From Sphingomonas sp. QA11 (GTDB taxonomy: Bacteria; Pseudomonadota; Alphaproteobacteria; Sphingomonadales; Sphingomonadaceae), in contig NZ_CP098774.1 of NCBI RefSeq assembly GCF_028473665.1, positions 5,513,501-5,577,500 of the forward strand: DNA of 64,000 nt, read 5' to 3'. The translations under genes were made by a program, and so were the position numbers. The notes beneath the pieces were generated by a model that saw only the letters and a program-made list of their open reading frames with translations, did no database searches and had not been told where the DNA came from. Positions 18,401 through 26,618 of this stretch are shown one piece after another (the stretch's first letter is position 1; the number at the start of each line of letters is the position of its first letter).

Positions 18401-21400
18401 GCAATCTCACCCGGCGCAGCTTGCTGGCCGGCACCGGCTATGGTGGCGGTCAGGCGCTGGTCGTGGCCACTGTCGCGGCGGATGGCGGCACCGTCACCAA
18501 CAGCTATGACATCCAGGGCGACGTGCGTCGCGTTACCGACCAGATGGGTCGCGTCACGACACAGGACTATGACGGGATGGGCCGAGCAATCCAGGTCTCG
18601 CGTGCCGGTGGTCTGGTCGAGAATTACGCGTATGACGGACTGGGCCAGCGTATCCAGGCATGGAACAACCAGTTCCAGACGCCCATTTATGGCCCGACCG
18701 AGGAATATTGGGTCGAAGATTACGATCCCTATTACGGCTATTATACCGGCCAGGGACATTACGAATATTACACCCCGATCATCGGCTACACGCCCGAAAA
18801 AGCGCTGACCGAATATGACAGTTCTGGCCGGGTCATCAGCCAACTGGCTTTTGGCGGCGATTTGACCACGGTCAGCTACGTCTGGAATGCCGGCATCGGT
18901 ACCGCCGTTGGCACGACTGGCGGCTGGGTGCAGACGACCACCTACGTCAATGGCAAGACGCTAGTTGAAACCAGCGACGTGTTCGGTCGCACAACCGCCA
19001 AGACCGATCTCGGTGGTCATGCCTGGACCTATACTTACGACGTTTCCGGCCGCATGGCGCAAACGTCGATGGGTGGATTGTCGACCTATTTCAGCTACTT
19101 CAACACCGGGCAGCTCGCCCAGACCGTCGTCGGCACGCTCACGCCGCAGGTCAACACCAACTGGTCGCGTACCGTCGCCGTCTATGGTTACGACCAGCTC
19201 GGTCAGCGTATCCGGGAACAGCAATCCGAAGAGGCAGGATATTATACCGAAGGTCACTATGAATATTATGGCGACCCATATGATCCATGGGGAAATTACG
19301 GCGAATATTGGGTCGACGAGAGCTATTACACGACCTCGGCGACGCTGACCGACGTTACGGTCGGGTATGACTGGCTCGGTCGGATGACGTCGTTCCAGGA
19401 AGCTGGCACGACTTATTCGCCCGCAGCCAGCATCAACTATAGCTATGACGCGAACGGCAATGTCCGCCGTACCACCGCGACTTATCGCATGCTCGACCGG
19501 CACGGCGTGGCGTCGGGGCCGGTGACCAGTGATTACTGGTTCCGCTATGATGGCCTGAACCGCCTAGTCACCGACAAGGGGACTTTGCGCGGCGGCCAGA
19601 TCGTACGGGGCGAAGCCGGCGGGCAGGATATCCTGTACAACGCGGCCGGTGATCGTGTCGCAATCCTCAAGACCGAATATGGTGCCGGTTACTACGACTA
19701 TGAATATGGTTATTATAATCCCGGCTATTATTACGAGAATCGCGAAACCTATCTTTATGACGGTGCCGGTCGCCTGTCGGAAGTCCAGGTCTCGACCGGA
19801 GGTATCGTTTATGAGGAATATGACTATTATACCGGCCTGACGACGCCGCCGACGAGCGTCCCGGCAGCGCCGGTAACGGGTACGAGGCGTTCGAGCTTCG
19901 GCTATGATCTGATGGGCCGCCAGGTATCGCAGAGCGACTATGACTATAACGGTACCACCGTCATCTACAGCCGGACTGCTGGGTATAATAACAAGGGGCA
20001 GCTTACGTCGGACAGCACCTCGACCAAGAAATATGACGGCTACACCTATCAGTCCGTCACAACCTATGATTATGGCTATGGCACCAATTATGCATTGGGC
20101 AGCGTCGTCAGCTCCTATTCCCGGAACTATCGTAACTGGAACGATGGCCAAGCGCCCGATACCTCGACCGTAAACACCTACCAATGGTGGGACGGCGCGG
20201 TGCAATCAAGCATAAGCTTCAAGCCGAACACCAGCCAGTCGACGACCTATACGACGGGCTTCTATTATAACGGCTTTGGTCAACTGAGCTCGATCTACGT
20301 CTCTGACGGCCGCGCGCGCTCGATCACCTTCAAGACCAACGTCGAAGGCCAGATCATTCGCCGCGACGAGGAGGACTGGCGCGCCCAGGGCAATCCGCAC
20401 GAGATCTGGTATCGCTTCAACGGCCGCCAGCTTGGCTATACCGGCAATAACGGCACCAGCGACGTCACCACCACGACCTCGATCGCCGAGCGGCAGCAGG
20501 TTTCACCCAGCAGTCCGGGCGCGTTCCGTGGTGGCTACAACTATGGTGCGTCCTACGCCGATTTCGCCAACAGCTACGATCCGATCAACAGCTATTCACA
20601 GGGCTCGGCCGGCGGCAGCTACACGGTGCGGGCAGGCGACAGCCTGCAGTCGATTGCACAGAGTCTTTGGGGCGATAGTTCGCTCTGGTATAAGATCGCC
20701 CAGGCCAACGGCATGTCCGGCGCAGGCGGCCTCGTCGAGGGGCAGACGCTGACCCTGCCTACCGGTGTGATCAAGTCTGCCCACAACGCCAATACATTCA
20801 AGCCCTATGATCCGTCCGAGGCCATCGGTGATGTGTCTCCGACGACGCCGAAGCCGGCGGCGCCCAAGAAGAATAAATGTGGCGTATTCGGCATGGTCCT
20901 GCTCGCGGTCGTTGCGATCGCGGTGACAGCCTGGGTCGGGCCTGGAGCGATCGCGTTCTTTCAGGGCTCGCTTGGGACATTGGGCGGCGCCATCGTGGGC
21001 GGCGCAGTTGCGGGTGCAGCCGGTTCGATCGCGTCGCAGGTGGTTGGACTTGCAACGGGCATCCAGGACAAATTCAGCTTCAAGGGTGTTGCTTTGGCTG
21101 CTCTCGGCGGTGCGGTTGGCGGTGCGCTCAAAGGGCTCGATGTCTTTGGTAAGCTTGGCATTGGCGGCAATATCGCCGGCAGTGAGTTCCTGGGTAACGT
21201 GGTACGTGGTGCTGCAACCAGCGCCATAAACCAGGGTGCAGCTGTTGCGCTCGGCCTCCAGGATAAGTTTGATTGGGCTGGCGTCGCCGCGGCGGGCATC
21301 GGTGCGGGAGTTGCTGGCGCGACGGGCAAAATGTTCGGCGTAGAGTCGTTCGACTTCGACAATTCTGTCGCTAATCACGCAGCAAATCTAGGGGCAGATG

Positions 21401-22740
21401 CAGCCTCTCTGCTTGCGAATGCCGCTGCCAGAAGTTTGATAGATGGATCGGACTTCGGCGATAACATCATTGCTGCCTTACCAGATGTGATTGCTCAGGC
21501 TTTCTCTAATGTACTGATGCACGGCATAGGAGGGTCGCTCAAGTTTGACGATGTGGCAGAGCGGGTGCTTGCAGCACAGAGCGAACAAGTGGCGGCGCTG
21601 CAAAATAAGCGCGATGAGGCGGCGCGGCGCGGTGACGTCCAGGAGGCCGGAAGGCTTGATGCGCAAATCGAACTTCAGGGTAACCGAGATCTGGCGATAG
21701 CCAATGCCGTGGCGATCACGGGGCGTCGTCGTTTCGGCAGCAGCGCCGCGAATATGCGCGTGTCTGATATTGTCGGCCCCAATAGCAGATATGTCAGTGT
21801 AACGTCGGGCGGACCCAGTTCGAGTATGGCGTCTGTATCCACTTATGGCGATGATGCGACAGGAAGTGCCGACTCCACAGCCAGCGCGGAACCCGCTTTC
21901 GAGTTGGAGGAAATCGTCGTTACTGCCCGGCGAAGGCTCTCTGTGGATGGTGAATCGTCGCTTGGTCGTCTCGCGGTAGATGCAACAGTATATGCCAAAT
22001 CAAAGGTCGAATCGATTGATCCATTCTTCCGTGGGGCCGCGATCGCTGGCACGCGGGCAGTACTGACGGGCGGAATAGCGCCCGTCATTCAATTCGGCAT
22101 CGATCAGGGGGTCAGTGCGATGATTCCCTATCTCCCCGATGCTATCCTAGAGCCGCTGACCCGAGTGGGAAATGCTATTGACGATTTCATCGGCCGTGGC
22201 GGTGGTGGAATGTTGCTCGGTATCGATCGCGAGAATGTGAATCGGGTTGACAGTGGGGGCGTGTCATGGGCCGCTGAAACCCTTTTAGGCGTCAGCTTTG
22301 GTCGTATCGCTTCGCTGGCGAGGAGGAATTATGCAGGGAGAATAAGCAATTCTAGGATCTTCACGGGAAGGACATCTTTTAGGGGGCCGGGCACTGGCAT
22401 AAATTATCGGGTGTATCAGCAGAGTATAGATCCGAACTTCACCTATCGCGGCGTTTCGAATATGGATAGAATGTTGGCAGGAAATGCGCCCTACGTCATG
22501 AAGGATGGTCGAGCGCAGCGTATAGAGCTTCATCATTCTAGGCAGGATGCTGAAGGGTCTTTATTCGAACTTAGCGAAGGATCGCATCGCGCTAGATCCG
22601 GGCAAGGTCGGGAGGCTCTCCACCCTTATGGAAATTCTCCGCATCCCTATCGTCCCGTCGATCGCCCCTTGTTTGGTCAAGATAGAACTGCATACTGGAT
22701 GCAGCGGGCGGCCGCCCTTCAAGGTGGCTCGAGGAATTGA
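12457..22740 (+). CDS. Giant RHS/YD-repeat polymorphic toxin with LysM and C-terminal LHH nuclease
   Basis: A 3,427-residue protein made mostly of YD repeats (YDxxGR...), residues about 250-2650, which in RHS proteins form a beta-cage shell. There is no N-terminal signal peptide or PAAR domain. Tyr-rich inserts lie near residues 2080-2110, 2260-2295 and 2405-2435. A LysM domain (YTVRAGDSLQSIAQ) is at about 2721-2770, a Gly/Ala-rich hydrophobic region at about 2808-2960, and EIVVTARRR at 3152-3160. The last 75 residues hold IELHHSRQDAEGSLFEL, then LHPYGNSPHP, PVDR and YWMQRA. This is the LHH nuclease pattern of the HNH/EndoVII superfamily. The canonical RHS core end motif (RYYDPxxGRY) is not found. 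Base composition becomes more AT-rich from about 21360, as expected of exchangeable toxin tips. Confidence 0.88.
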   Translation: MWGTAVAGIFTGLGTGFERGSAMTLGSRGLLGQASLGRGGDSVFVNATNGNLMISRQDEFLVGRGPDIAISRTYNSQATLPDDNNDKWRQSTDRRVFDFNSTAGTVHRVSADGSDITYTYNGTAYVTTDGSGAYDQIVKVGNEWIWTDGDTQQVEKYDDLNGGRITWQGDTDGNAITYTYVGSTTKLDKATTADGAWTQYSWVGNDISKIVTGYTDLQTGTAKTLTRTWYEYTSGRLTKVRTDLTPDDNTLPTDAQSYWTAYGYDANGRINSVSQKDGSLLSILYDASGRVSSLTETPASGVTRVTTLTYNAATMTTSILDAGGQTTELTYDAAGNLTRIKAPPASAGAAQQIVQFGYDAATGDLTSVTDAFGNISTYTYVGGNLTSATDRLNNVVTRTYGSKNQLLTETHTATDASGAAVSITTRYAYDAENHLRYAVSGEGYVTEYRYTPAGELQYSFEFPEHPYTIGSTAVTEAAMDSWRAAIADKQSIKITYYASDARGALTGTTRYGYATTAGAASMNESYSESFVTYDQAGRLLKRNAGGQAVETFVYDGMGRLTASTDVNGGTTSFVFDDAQTTTTVTLASGYVTTNTYNKSGDLISQTDSGSAVTGGTTSYAYDKLGRLRVATDAVGSKTFHIYDKAGRKVAEANAYGDVVEYIYDAGNRLVGTWRHGARLTASQMTTLSDPNAVFDFSSMRPADHANDVRSWTVYDKEGNVLAAIAGDGSVTAYGYDKAGNLVSTIGYFNKLTPAQIAAYKTTPPSVVTTPTADARDSIARTFYDRDGRLLGTLDGEGYLSRVIYDKAGQKVEDVSFANATAIAQRAAGSFNDLLNSVTVSADDRRVRYVYDGQGLLRYALDGLNQATSYSYNIAGQQTSWTRFAVAMGATADYTYDNVKALLAGQVSNAANRTNWSVYDTAGRLAYGIDADGGVKGFGYDTMGQVVRAVKYATRRATPSLPLLSDMTSFNATNIGNADNRITRTWYTARGEARFTVDPEGYVSASEFNALGQVIAVKSWDAKITVSDATTLAQVQALATGTYTGRTYTYHPNGRVFMEYDAYGVATLYDYLANGLLNARYDAYNTADQALTAYGYDATGRLIYEVRGVGTPEVSAVGFAYDGLGNRISMIDARSITTTYTFDKIGQLKTQTNALGGVIAFDYNAFGEVWKTTDPRGAVSYNWYDSLGRVTHARDAENYLTKTSYNVFGEVASVTRYFNPVVGTAAIGVPPSATANAVEDATTSFVYDKLGRVLTSTDALGFYASYSYNAFGDRISATAKSATGTVAAGAVTNYSFDRRGLMLSETLPMATYDNAGNLVSTTIVNRFEYDARGNRTKLVGADNLSYKRTTLYFYDKSDRLIETRGDQVSVIGDDLVTVTTPAAPNEQIKYDGRGNIIETIDAGGARTLLYYDDLNRKTVEIRQTSASGNTYSTYAYDANGNVTLTRVYAGSIALPGIVTATPPGAPSGGYRETSFTYDNLNRLSASQVSNVVVGTQATGYAAANLVTAYVYDASGNVVNVTDPNGGVTYSYFDKLGRKLAKVDAEKALTTWTYDPDGNVTAEMRFANRVNTQSGSPVTLDQNAGVSALVASAGYNDDDRYTTFTYDRNGNRLSETRYSLRDVMVSGGATTIAGYSAATISYLYNGLGQVIRKTEATGDQTNYVYDGAGRLSTETRAAFVDFNGQSVSPTTQYLYDGLGNLSRTVQSGATGAAARATIYVYGTGGRLASVTDASGFTRSFAYDIMGRVKKESYTRVTAAGATVSDAIATRYDLVGRTIYQGVAKLDGASFTVVDYNETQYNNFGDVWKQGVHGLWQSENLYDNAGRLTATNAGDGVWKFFGYDRNGNQTVAITSAGTSLAAQSFVGALSLISLATVNATYTMYDKRNMAVQVKEEGRQLNAAGGAVNELNTYRTYNAFGEVASETNAIGATLAYSYNNMGRLVKTESPYVNVTLENGTTSSLRPTEYYYYDLSGRLTGSRDANGNLTRRSLLAGTGYGGGQALVVATVAADGGTVTNSYDIQGDVRRVTDQMGRVTTQDYDGMGRAIQVSRAGGLVENYAYDGLGQRIQAWNNQFQTPIYGPTEEYWVEDYDPYYGYYTGQGHYEYYTPIIGYTPEKALTEYDSSGRVISQLAFGGDLTTVSYVWNAGIGTAVGTTGGWVQTTTYVNGKTLVETSDVFGRTTAKTDLGGHAWTYTYDVSGRMAQTSMGGLSTYFSYFNTGQLAQTVVGTLTPQVNTNWSRTVAVYGYDQLGQRIREQQSEEAGYYTEGHYEYYGDPYDPWGNYGEYWVDESYYTTSATLTDVTVGYDWLGRMTSFQEAGTTYSPAASINYSYDANGNVRRTTATYRMLDRHGVASGPVTSDYWFRYDGLNRLVTDKGTLRGGQIVRGEAGGQDILYNAAGDRVAILKTEYGAGYYDYEYGYYNPGYYYENRETYLYDGAGRLSEVQVSTGGIVYEEYDYYTGLTTPPTSVPAAPVTGTRRSSFGYDLMGRQVSQSDYDYNGTTVIYSRTAGYNNKGQLTSDSTSTKKYDGYTYQSVTTYDYGYGTNYALGSVVSSYSRNYRNWNDGQAPDTSTVNTYQWWDGAVQSSISFKPNTSQSTTYTTGFYYNGFGQLSSIYVSDGRARSITFKTNVEGQIIRRDEEDWRAQGNPHEIWYRFNGRQLGYTGNNGTSDVTTTTSIAERQQVSPSSPGAFRGGYNYGASYADFANSYDPINSYSQGSAGGSYTVRAGDSLQSIAQSLWGDSSLWYKIAQANGMSGAGGLVEGQTLTLPTGVIKSAHNANTFKPYDPSEAIGDVSPTTPKPAAPKKNKCGVFGMVLLAVVAIAVTAWVGPGAIAFFQGSLGTLGGAIVGGAVAGAAGSIASQVVGLATGIQDKFSFKGVALAALGGAVGGALKGLDVFGKLGIGGNIAGSEFLGNVVRGAATSAINQGAAVALGLQDKFDWAGVAAAGIGAGVAGATGKMFGVESFDFDNSVANHAANLGADAASLLANAAARSLIDGSDFGDNIIAALPDVIAQAFSNVLMHGIGGSLKFDDVAERVLAAQSEQVAALQNKRDEAARRGDVQEAGRLDAQIELQGNRDLAIANAVAITGRRRFGSSAANMRVSDIVGPNSRYVSVTSGGPSSSMASVSTYGDDATGSADSTASAEPAFELEEIVVTARRRLSVDGESSLGRLAVDATVYAKSKVESIDPFFRGAAIAGTRAVLTGGIAPVIQFGIDQGVSAMIPYLPDAILEPLTRVGNAIDDFIGRGGGGMLLGIDRENVNRVDSGGVSWAAETLLGVSFGRIASLARRNYAGRISNSRIFTGRTSFRGPGTGINYRVYQQSIDPNFTYRGVSNMDRMLAGNAPYVMKDGRAQRIELHHSRQDAEGSLFELSEGSHRARSGQGREALHPYGNSPHPYRPVDRPLFGQDRTAYWMQRAAALQGGSRN

Positions 22741-22784
22741 GCGGCATCGCTCAGCCATGAATCAATATCGTATCTGGATCGAAT

Positions 22785-23204
22785 ATGGCCATTCCGAATG
22801 ATCTAACCAAACTGTGCGAGCAGAATGCGTTTTGCTGGCACAGGAACTCACCAAAGTACATTGATGAGGCATTCGATCAATTCGGATGGGAACGCAGCGG
22901 TGAGCTATATGAATTCTTGCTCATATACGCATTGCAATTTAATGCGATCAAGTTTGGATATGAGCTTTTAGACATAGTCGATGAAGATGGCCGCATCAGT
23001 GACAACATTGAATTCTTTTATGAAGAATTGGGTATAGAACGAGATTTTATACCACTCTCCTCCTTTGAGGCGGGGGGGGCGTATGTTTATAGAATTCGGG
23101 ATGGAAAGGTGTTCGAAATTAAATCAAACGCCGATCTTGGTCAATTCGAGTATGAAGAGATAGCTGGAAGCTTCTTCAATTTTATGCGTATATATTTATC
23201 GTAA
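22785..23204 (+). CDS. Probable immunity protein for the LHH nuclease
   Basis: A 139-residue acidic protein beginning 44 nt after the toxin stop, on the same strand. It is markedly more AT-rich than the neighbours, a common sign of an exchangeable toxin-immunity tail. The segment GGAYVYRIRDGKVFEIKSN resembles the beta-hairpin seen in SMI1/KNR4 (SUKH) immunity proteins, which often pair with HNH/EndoVII nucleases, but the N terminus is not a clear SUKH start. No signal or membrane segment: cytoplasmic. The role is inferred from position and composition. Confidence 0.65.
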   Translation: MAIPNDLTKLCEQNAFCWHRNSPKYIDEAFDQFGWERSGELYEFLLIYALQFNAIKFGYELLDIVDEDGRISDNIEFFYEELGIERDFIPLSSFEAGGAYVYRIRDGKVFEIKSNADLGQFEYEEIAGSFFNFMRIYLS

Positions 23205-23266
23205 CGATCAGATTTTCTGCGGTCGCCGCCTCGGGCGCGAAGTGCGTGTTGCCTATGCTTGCGCGC

Positions 23267-23398
23267 TCAAATGGAACTCGTCTCCCGTTGGGCAGGCCGG
23301 CGTTTCACTTCGTCCAATCGCTTCAGTCCCGCTTTTGCCTCTGTCCCGACCTGATCGACAATAGATCTGAAGTCTGCCTGTAGGGGACTTGGCCGCAC
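23267..23398 (-). other. Possible 43-residue ORF or gene remnant after the toxin-immunity pair
   Basis: Reading leftward, a GTG-started frame encodes VRPSPLQADFRSIVDQVGTE and ends KRRPAQRETSSI. It is in the same frame as the TPR gene to its right, just past that stop, and looks protein-like (helical, charged). It may be a small gene, or the 3' remnant of a protein whose front was lost when the toxin tail was acquired. Nothing else is seen in 23205-23410. Confidence 0.3.
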
Positions 23399-23410
23399 GT
23401 CGCCCGTCTC

Positions 23411-24547
23411 TCACCCGATCCCCATGCCCATTTTCGCCAGTGCCTGGCCGATCGTCCGGCCGCTGCCGTCGATCGGCGTGTTCGCGGCGCGTTCGAAGAT
23501 GCGTCGCGCGGTTTCCTGGTCGCCGCCGCTCGCCGCGAGCAGCGACTTGGCCAGGGCAGCCGAATAGCATTGCCGGTCGAGGCGGAGCGCCACGTCGCTC
23601 TTCGTCTTCGCCTGTTCCAAGTCGCCGGCCAATATGTCGAGCACCGCCAGCGACCCATGCGTCTCCGCGAAGGTCGGGTCGATCGCCAGCGCTGTCTCGA
23701 ATCTCGCGCGGCTGGTGACCAGGTCGTTGTTGACGAAATAGGCCCAGCCAGCCGCGATCCATGATCCCAGATGGTCGCCGAACAGTTCAGCGCCGCGATC
23801 GATATCGGCCGGCGCATCGCCCGCCTTGCCGGTCAGCAGCTTGGCGAGACCGAGCCCGATCCAGGCGCGGGGCGATTCCCCGTTGGCTGCCAGCGCCCGC
23901 TCGAACAGCACGAGCGCGTCGGTCGCATGTTCGTCGGCGAGCGCCAGCGTGCCGCGGGTGGTGAGCGCGTCCGGATGGTCGCCTGCCTTGGCCGCGCACT
24001 CCGCCGCCAGCGCCTCGTCCTCGATGTCGAGCGCCAGCACCGAGACAGCCGCCATCAGGCCACGATGCTCCGGGTGGAGCGCGACATAGGCCCGCGCTGC
24101 ATCGCCGGCGCCGTCGAAGTCACCCGTCTCGTGCATCAACTGCACCCGCAGCATCGCCGCCTGCGGCAGGGCGCGGGCGCTGTCGTCGTCAAGCACGTCG
24201 AGCGCGGCGGTGAACTCCTTCAGGTTCGCGCGCGCCCAGGCGAGGTTGAAGCGCACCGCCGCATCGTCGGCGCCGCCGTCGAACAGCCTGCCGAAGGCGC
24301 CAGCCGCAGCGCCGAAGTCGTGCACCTGCAACGCCGCGATGCCGGCCAGGTTGGTCTCGCGCGGGCCAAGCGGTGCGATCGCCGCATAGCGCGCCAGCAG
24401 CGCGGCCGTGGTTTCCGGCTGCCGCTCGTCAAGCGCCGCTTCGGCCGTGTCGGCGAGCAACGGCAAATTGCCCGGATCGGTCTCCAGCAGCGCCAGCAAT
24501 CTCTCCAGCCGGCTGGTCGTGGCGGGGCTTGCGGGATCGTTCATCAT
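23411..24547 (-). CDS. TPR-repeat protein of the reverse flagellar arm
   Basis: A 378-residue protein with many TPR-like helical pairs, e.g. SPRAWIGLGLAKLLTGKAGD and FVNNDLVTSRARFETALAID. No signal peptide or membrane segment. It is the last gene of the fliQ-fliR-flhB-flhA unit, about 40 nt after flhA, so it is probably co-transcribed with the export gate. Likely a cytoplasmic scaffold or chaperone; substrate unknown. The TPR gene in the forward arm is much shorter and not an evident copy. Confidence 0.75.
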   Translation of the reverse strand: MMNDPASPATTSRLERLLALLETDPGNLPLLADTAEAALDERQPETTAALLARYAAIAPLGPRETNLAGIAALQVHDFGAAAGAFGRLFDGGADDAAVRFNLAWARANLKEFTAALDVLDDDSARALPQAAMLRVQLMHETGDFDGAGDAARAYVALHPEHRGLMAAVSVLALDIEDEALAAECAAKAGDHPDALTTRGTLALADEHATDALVLFERALAANGESPRAWIGLGLAKLLTGKAGDAPADIDRGAELFGDHLGSWIAAGWAYFVNNDLVTSRARFETALAIDPTFAETHGSLAVLDILAGDLEQAKTKSDVALRLDRQCYSAALAKSLLAASGGDQETARRIFERAANTPIDGSGRTIGQALAKMGMGIG

Positions 24548-24587
24548 CGGCCTTTCTCGGGGCTGGCTTTCTCGGGATTGTGCGGCG

Positions 24588-26618
24588 TCATGCCTCGACC
24601 TTCACGACATCGAAGGAACGCAGGTTGATCCGCATCGGGATTTCATTGACCGACAGGACCGCGAGCTTCGGGATGCTGCGCTTGGTGAAGGCCTTCAGGT
24701 GGCGGCGCAGCTCCGGCCCGCACAACAGCACCGGCGCGCGGCCGTCATGGTGCATCGCCTCGACCATCGAGGACAATTTGCGGATGAGCTGCTCGGCCAG
24801 CCTGGGCTCGACCAGCAATGTCCCCTGCGCGCTGGCCTGGGCGACATTGGCGGAAATCTGGTTCTCGATGCGTGGATCGAGGCTCAGCACCGCGAGGTCC
24901 TGATGCTTGCCGCGCAACTGGTGGCAGATCGCGTAGCTCAGCCGCTGGCGGATCTGCTCGGTCAGTTCGGAAGGTTCCTTCTGCGTGCGCGCAAGGTCAA
25001 GCAGATGCTCAAGGATCAGGTCGAAATTGGCCACCGAAACGCCCTCGGACAGCAGGTTCTGCACGATACGCTGCACATCCGACACGGCAAGCGCATTGGG
25101 AATCAGTTCCTCGACCAGCCCGGGCTGGTTTGACCGGGCGTCCTCAAGCATCTTGACGATTACCGAACGGGTGACGAGCGTTGCCATCTCGCTGCGCACG
25201 ATCTCCCCGAAATGCGTGATCAGCACCGTCACCGGATCGATCACGCGCAGGCCGGTTTCGCGGGCTTCGCCGGCCTGCGACTGCTCGATCCACGACGCCG
25301 GCAGGCCGAAGGCCGGATCATAGGTCTCGATCCCGTCGATCGCGATCTTCCTGTCGGCCGGGTGGATTGCTAGCAGGCGCTCGGGATGCACCTCGGCCAG
25401 CGCGAAGCGCGACCCGAACAGGCGGATTTCATATTCCAGGCTGCCCAGACCGGGCCCGTCGATCACGCGCACCGCCGGGAAGCCGATGCCATATTCCTGC
25501 TCGTGCAGGCGGCGCAGGCTGGCGATGCGATCCATGATAATCGGCTCCTCGCTGCGCCACGCTTCGCCCAGCTCGCTGCCGAGCCGGACCTCGAGTGGCG
25601 GGGCCGCCCCTGACGCGACCATCTCCCCGGCGTCCTCGACGATCACTTCGCTTTCGGCGCGCGCTTCGGCGGCGGCGCGGCGGGCACGGTACCAGCCGAA
25701 CAGCGACAGGCCGATAATCACCGCGATCGGCCATTTCGGCATGCCCGGCAGCAGCAGCAGGACCATCAGCACGCCCGCCACGATCAGCGGGATGCGTGGC
25801 ACTGATGCGAGCTGGCGGAACACTTCTGTGCTCAGCTCCTTGTCGGCGGAGGAGCGCGTGACGATGATGCCGGTCGCGATGGAGATGATCAGGGCGGGCA
25901 ATTGCGTGGCGATGCCGTCGCCGATCGTCAGCAGGGTGAAATGCGCCAGGGCCTGGGTCCATTCCATCTCCATCTGCATCACGCCGACGATCCAGCCGGC
26001 GATGATGTTGATCAGCAGGATGATGATCCCGGCGATAGCGTCGCCCTTCACGAACTTGCTCGCGCCGTCCATCGCGCCGTAGAAGCTTGCCTCCTTCTCG
26101 AGCTCCTCGCGCCGTCTGACCGCCTCCTTCTGGTCGATCAGGCCCATGTTGAGATCGGCGTCGATGCTCATCTGCTGGCCCGGCATCGAATCAAGCGTGA
26201 AGCGCGCCGCCACTTCGGATACGCGCTGCGCGCCCGATGTCACCACGACATATTGCACCACGACCAGGATCAGGAACACGACGAGGCCGATGACGAAATT
26301 GCCCTGAACCGCGAAGGTGCCGATCGATCCGATCACCTCGCCCGCGCTGCCCCCGGTCAGGATCAGGCGCGTCGCGGCGACGTTCAGCGACAGGCGATAC
26401 AGGGTCGCGACCAGCAGCAGCGACGGAAAGGTCGAGAATTCGACTGGCTTGCCGACATAGAAGGTCAGCAGCAGGATCGTCAGGCCAAGCCCGAAATTGG
26501 CGATGATCGCCAGATCGAGGATCGCCGGCGGGATCGGCGAGAACAGGATCACCAGGATCAGGATCATGGCGGTGACCAGCGCCAGATCCTTGTTGTTGCG
26601 GAGAATGCGGTTGATCAT
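24588..26618 (-). CDS. flhA: Flagellar export gate protein FlhA
   Basis: A 676-residue protein starting MINRILRNNKDLALVTAMI; the start overlaps the flhB stop by 4 nt. Eight transmembrane helices are expected in the first 320 residues. The conserved FHIPEP cytoplasmic loop signature is represented by LYRLSLNVAATRLIL, TLDSMPGQQMSIDADLN and GLIDQKEAVRRREEL, the last with the GAMDGASKFVKGDAIAGI block. The C-terminal cytoplasmic domain (from about residue 345) forms the nonameric ring that receives substrates. Slightly short of the usual 690-700 but complete. Confidence 0.97.
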   Translation of the reverse strand: MINRILRNNKDLALVTAMILILVILFSPIPPAILDLAIIANFGLGLTILLLTFYVGKPVEFSTFPSLLLVATLYRLSLNVAATRLILTGGSAGEVIGSIGTFAVQGNFVIGLVVFLILVVVQYVVVTSGAQRVSEVAARFTLDSMPGQQMSIDADLNMGLIDQKEAVRRREELEKEASFYGAMDGASKFVKGDAIAGIIILLINIIAGWIVGVMQMEMEWTQALAHFTLLTIGDGIATQLPALIISIATGIIVTRSSADKELSTEVFRQLASVPRIPLIVAGVLMVLLLLPGMPKWPIAVIIGLSLFGWYRARRAAAEARAESEVIVEDAGEMVASGAAPPLEVRLGSELGEAWRSEEPIIMDRIASLRRLHEQEYGIGFPAVRVIDGPGLGSLEYEIRLFGSRFALAEVHPERLLAIHPADRKIAIDGIETYDPAFGLPASWIEQSQAGEARETGLRVIDPVTVLITHFGEIVRSEMATLVTRSVIVKMLEDARSNQPGLVEELIPNALAVSDVQRIVQNLLSEGVSVANFDLILEHLLDLARTQKEPSELTEQIRQRLSYAICHQLRGKHQDLAVLSLDPRIENQISANVAQASAQGTLLVEPRLAEQLIRKLSSMVEAMHHDGRAPVLLCGPELRRHLKAFTKRSIPKLAVLSVNEIPMRINLRSFDVVKVEA

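Noticed and set aside
16531..18843. Very long leftward open frame opposite the YD repeats
   Set aside because: It is a shadow of the repetitive, GC-rich RHS coding strand: it has no ribosome site, its protein is a repetitive Val/Ile/Arg mix, and similar leftward frames occur opposite other parts of the same gene.
12700..20500. Tandem repeats resembling an array
   Set aside because: They are protein-level YD repeats with varying DNA sequence and no constant spacers, so not a CRISPR array.
22547..22801. Forward frame across the end of the RHS gene as an alternative immunity gene
   Set aside because: It lies mostly inside the toxin coding region in another frame; the gene at 22785 is longer, free-standing and protein-like.
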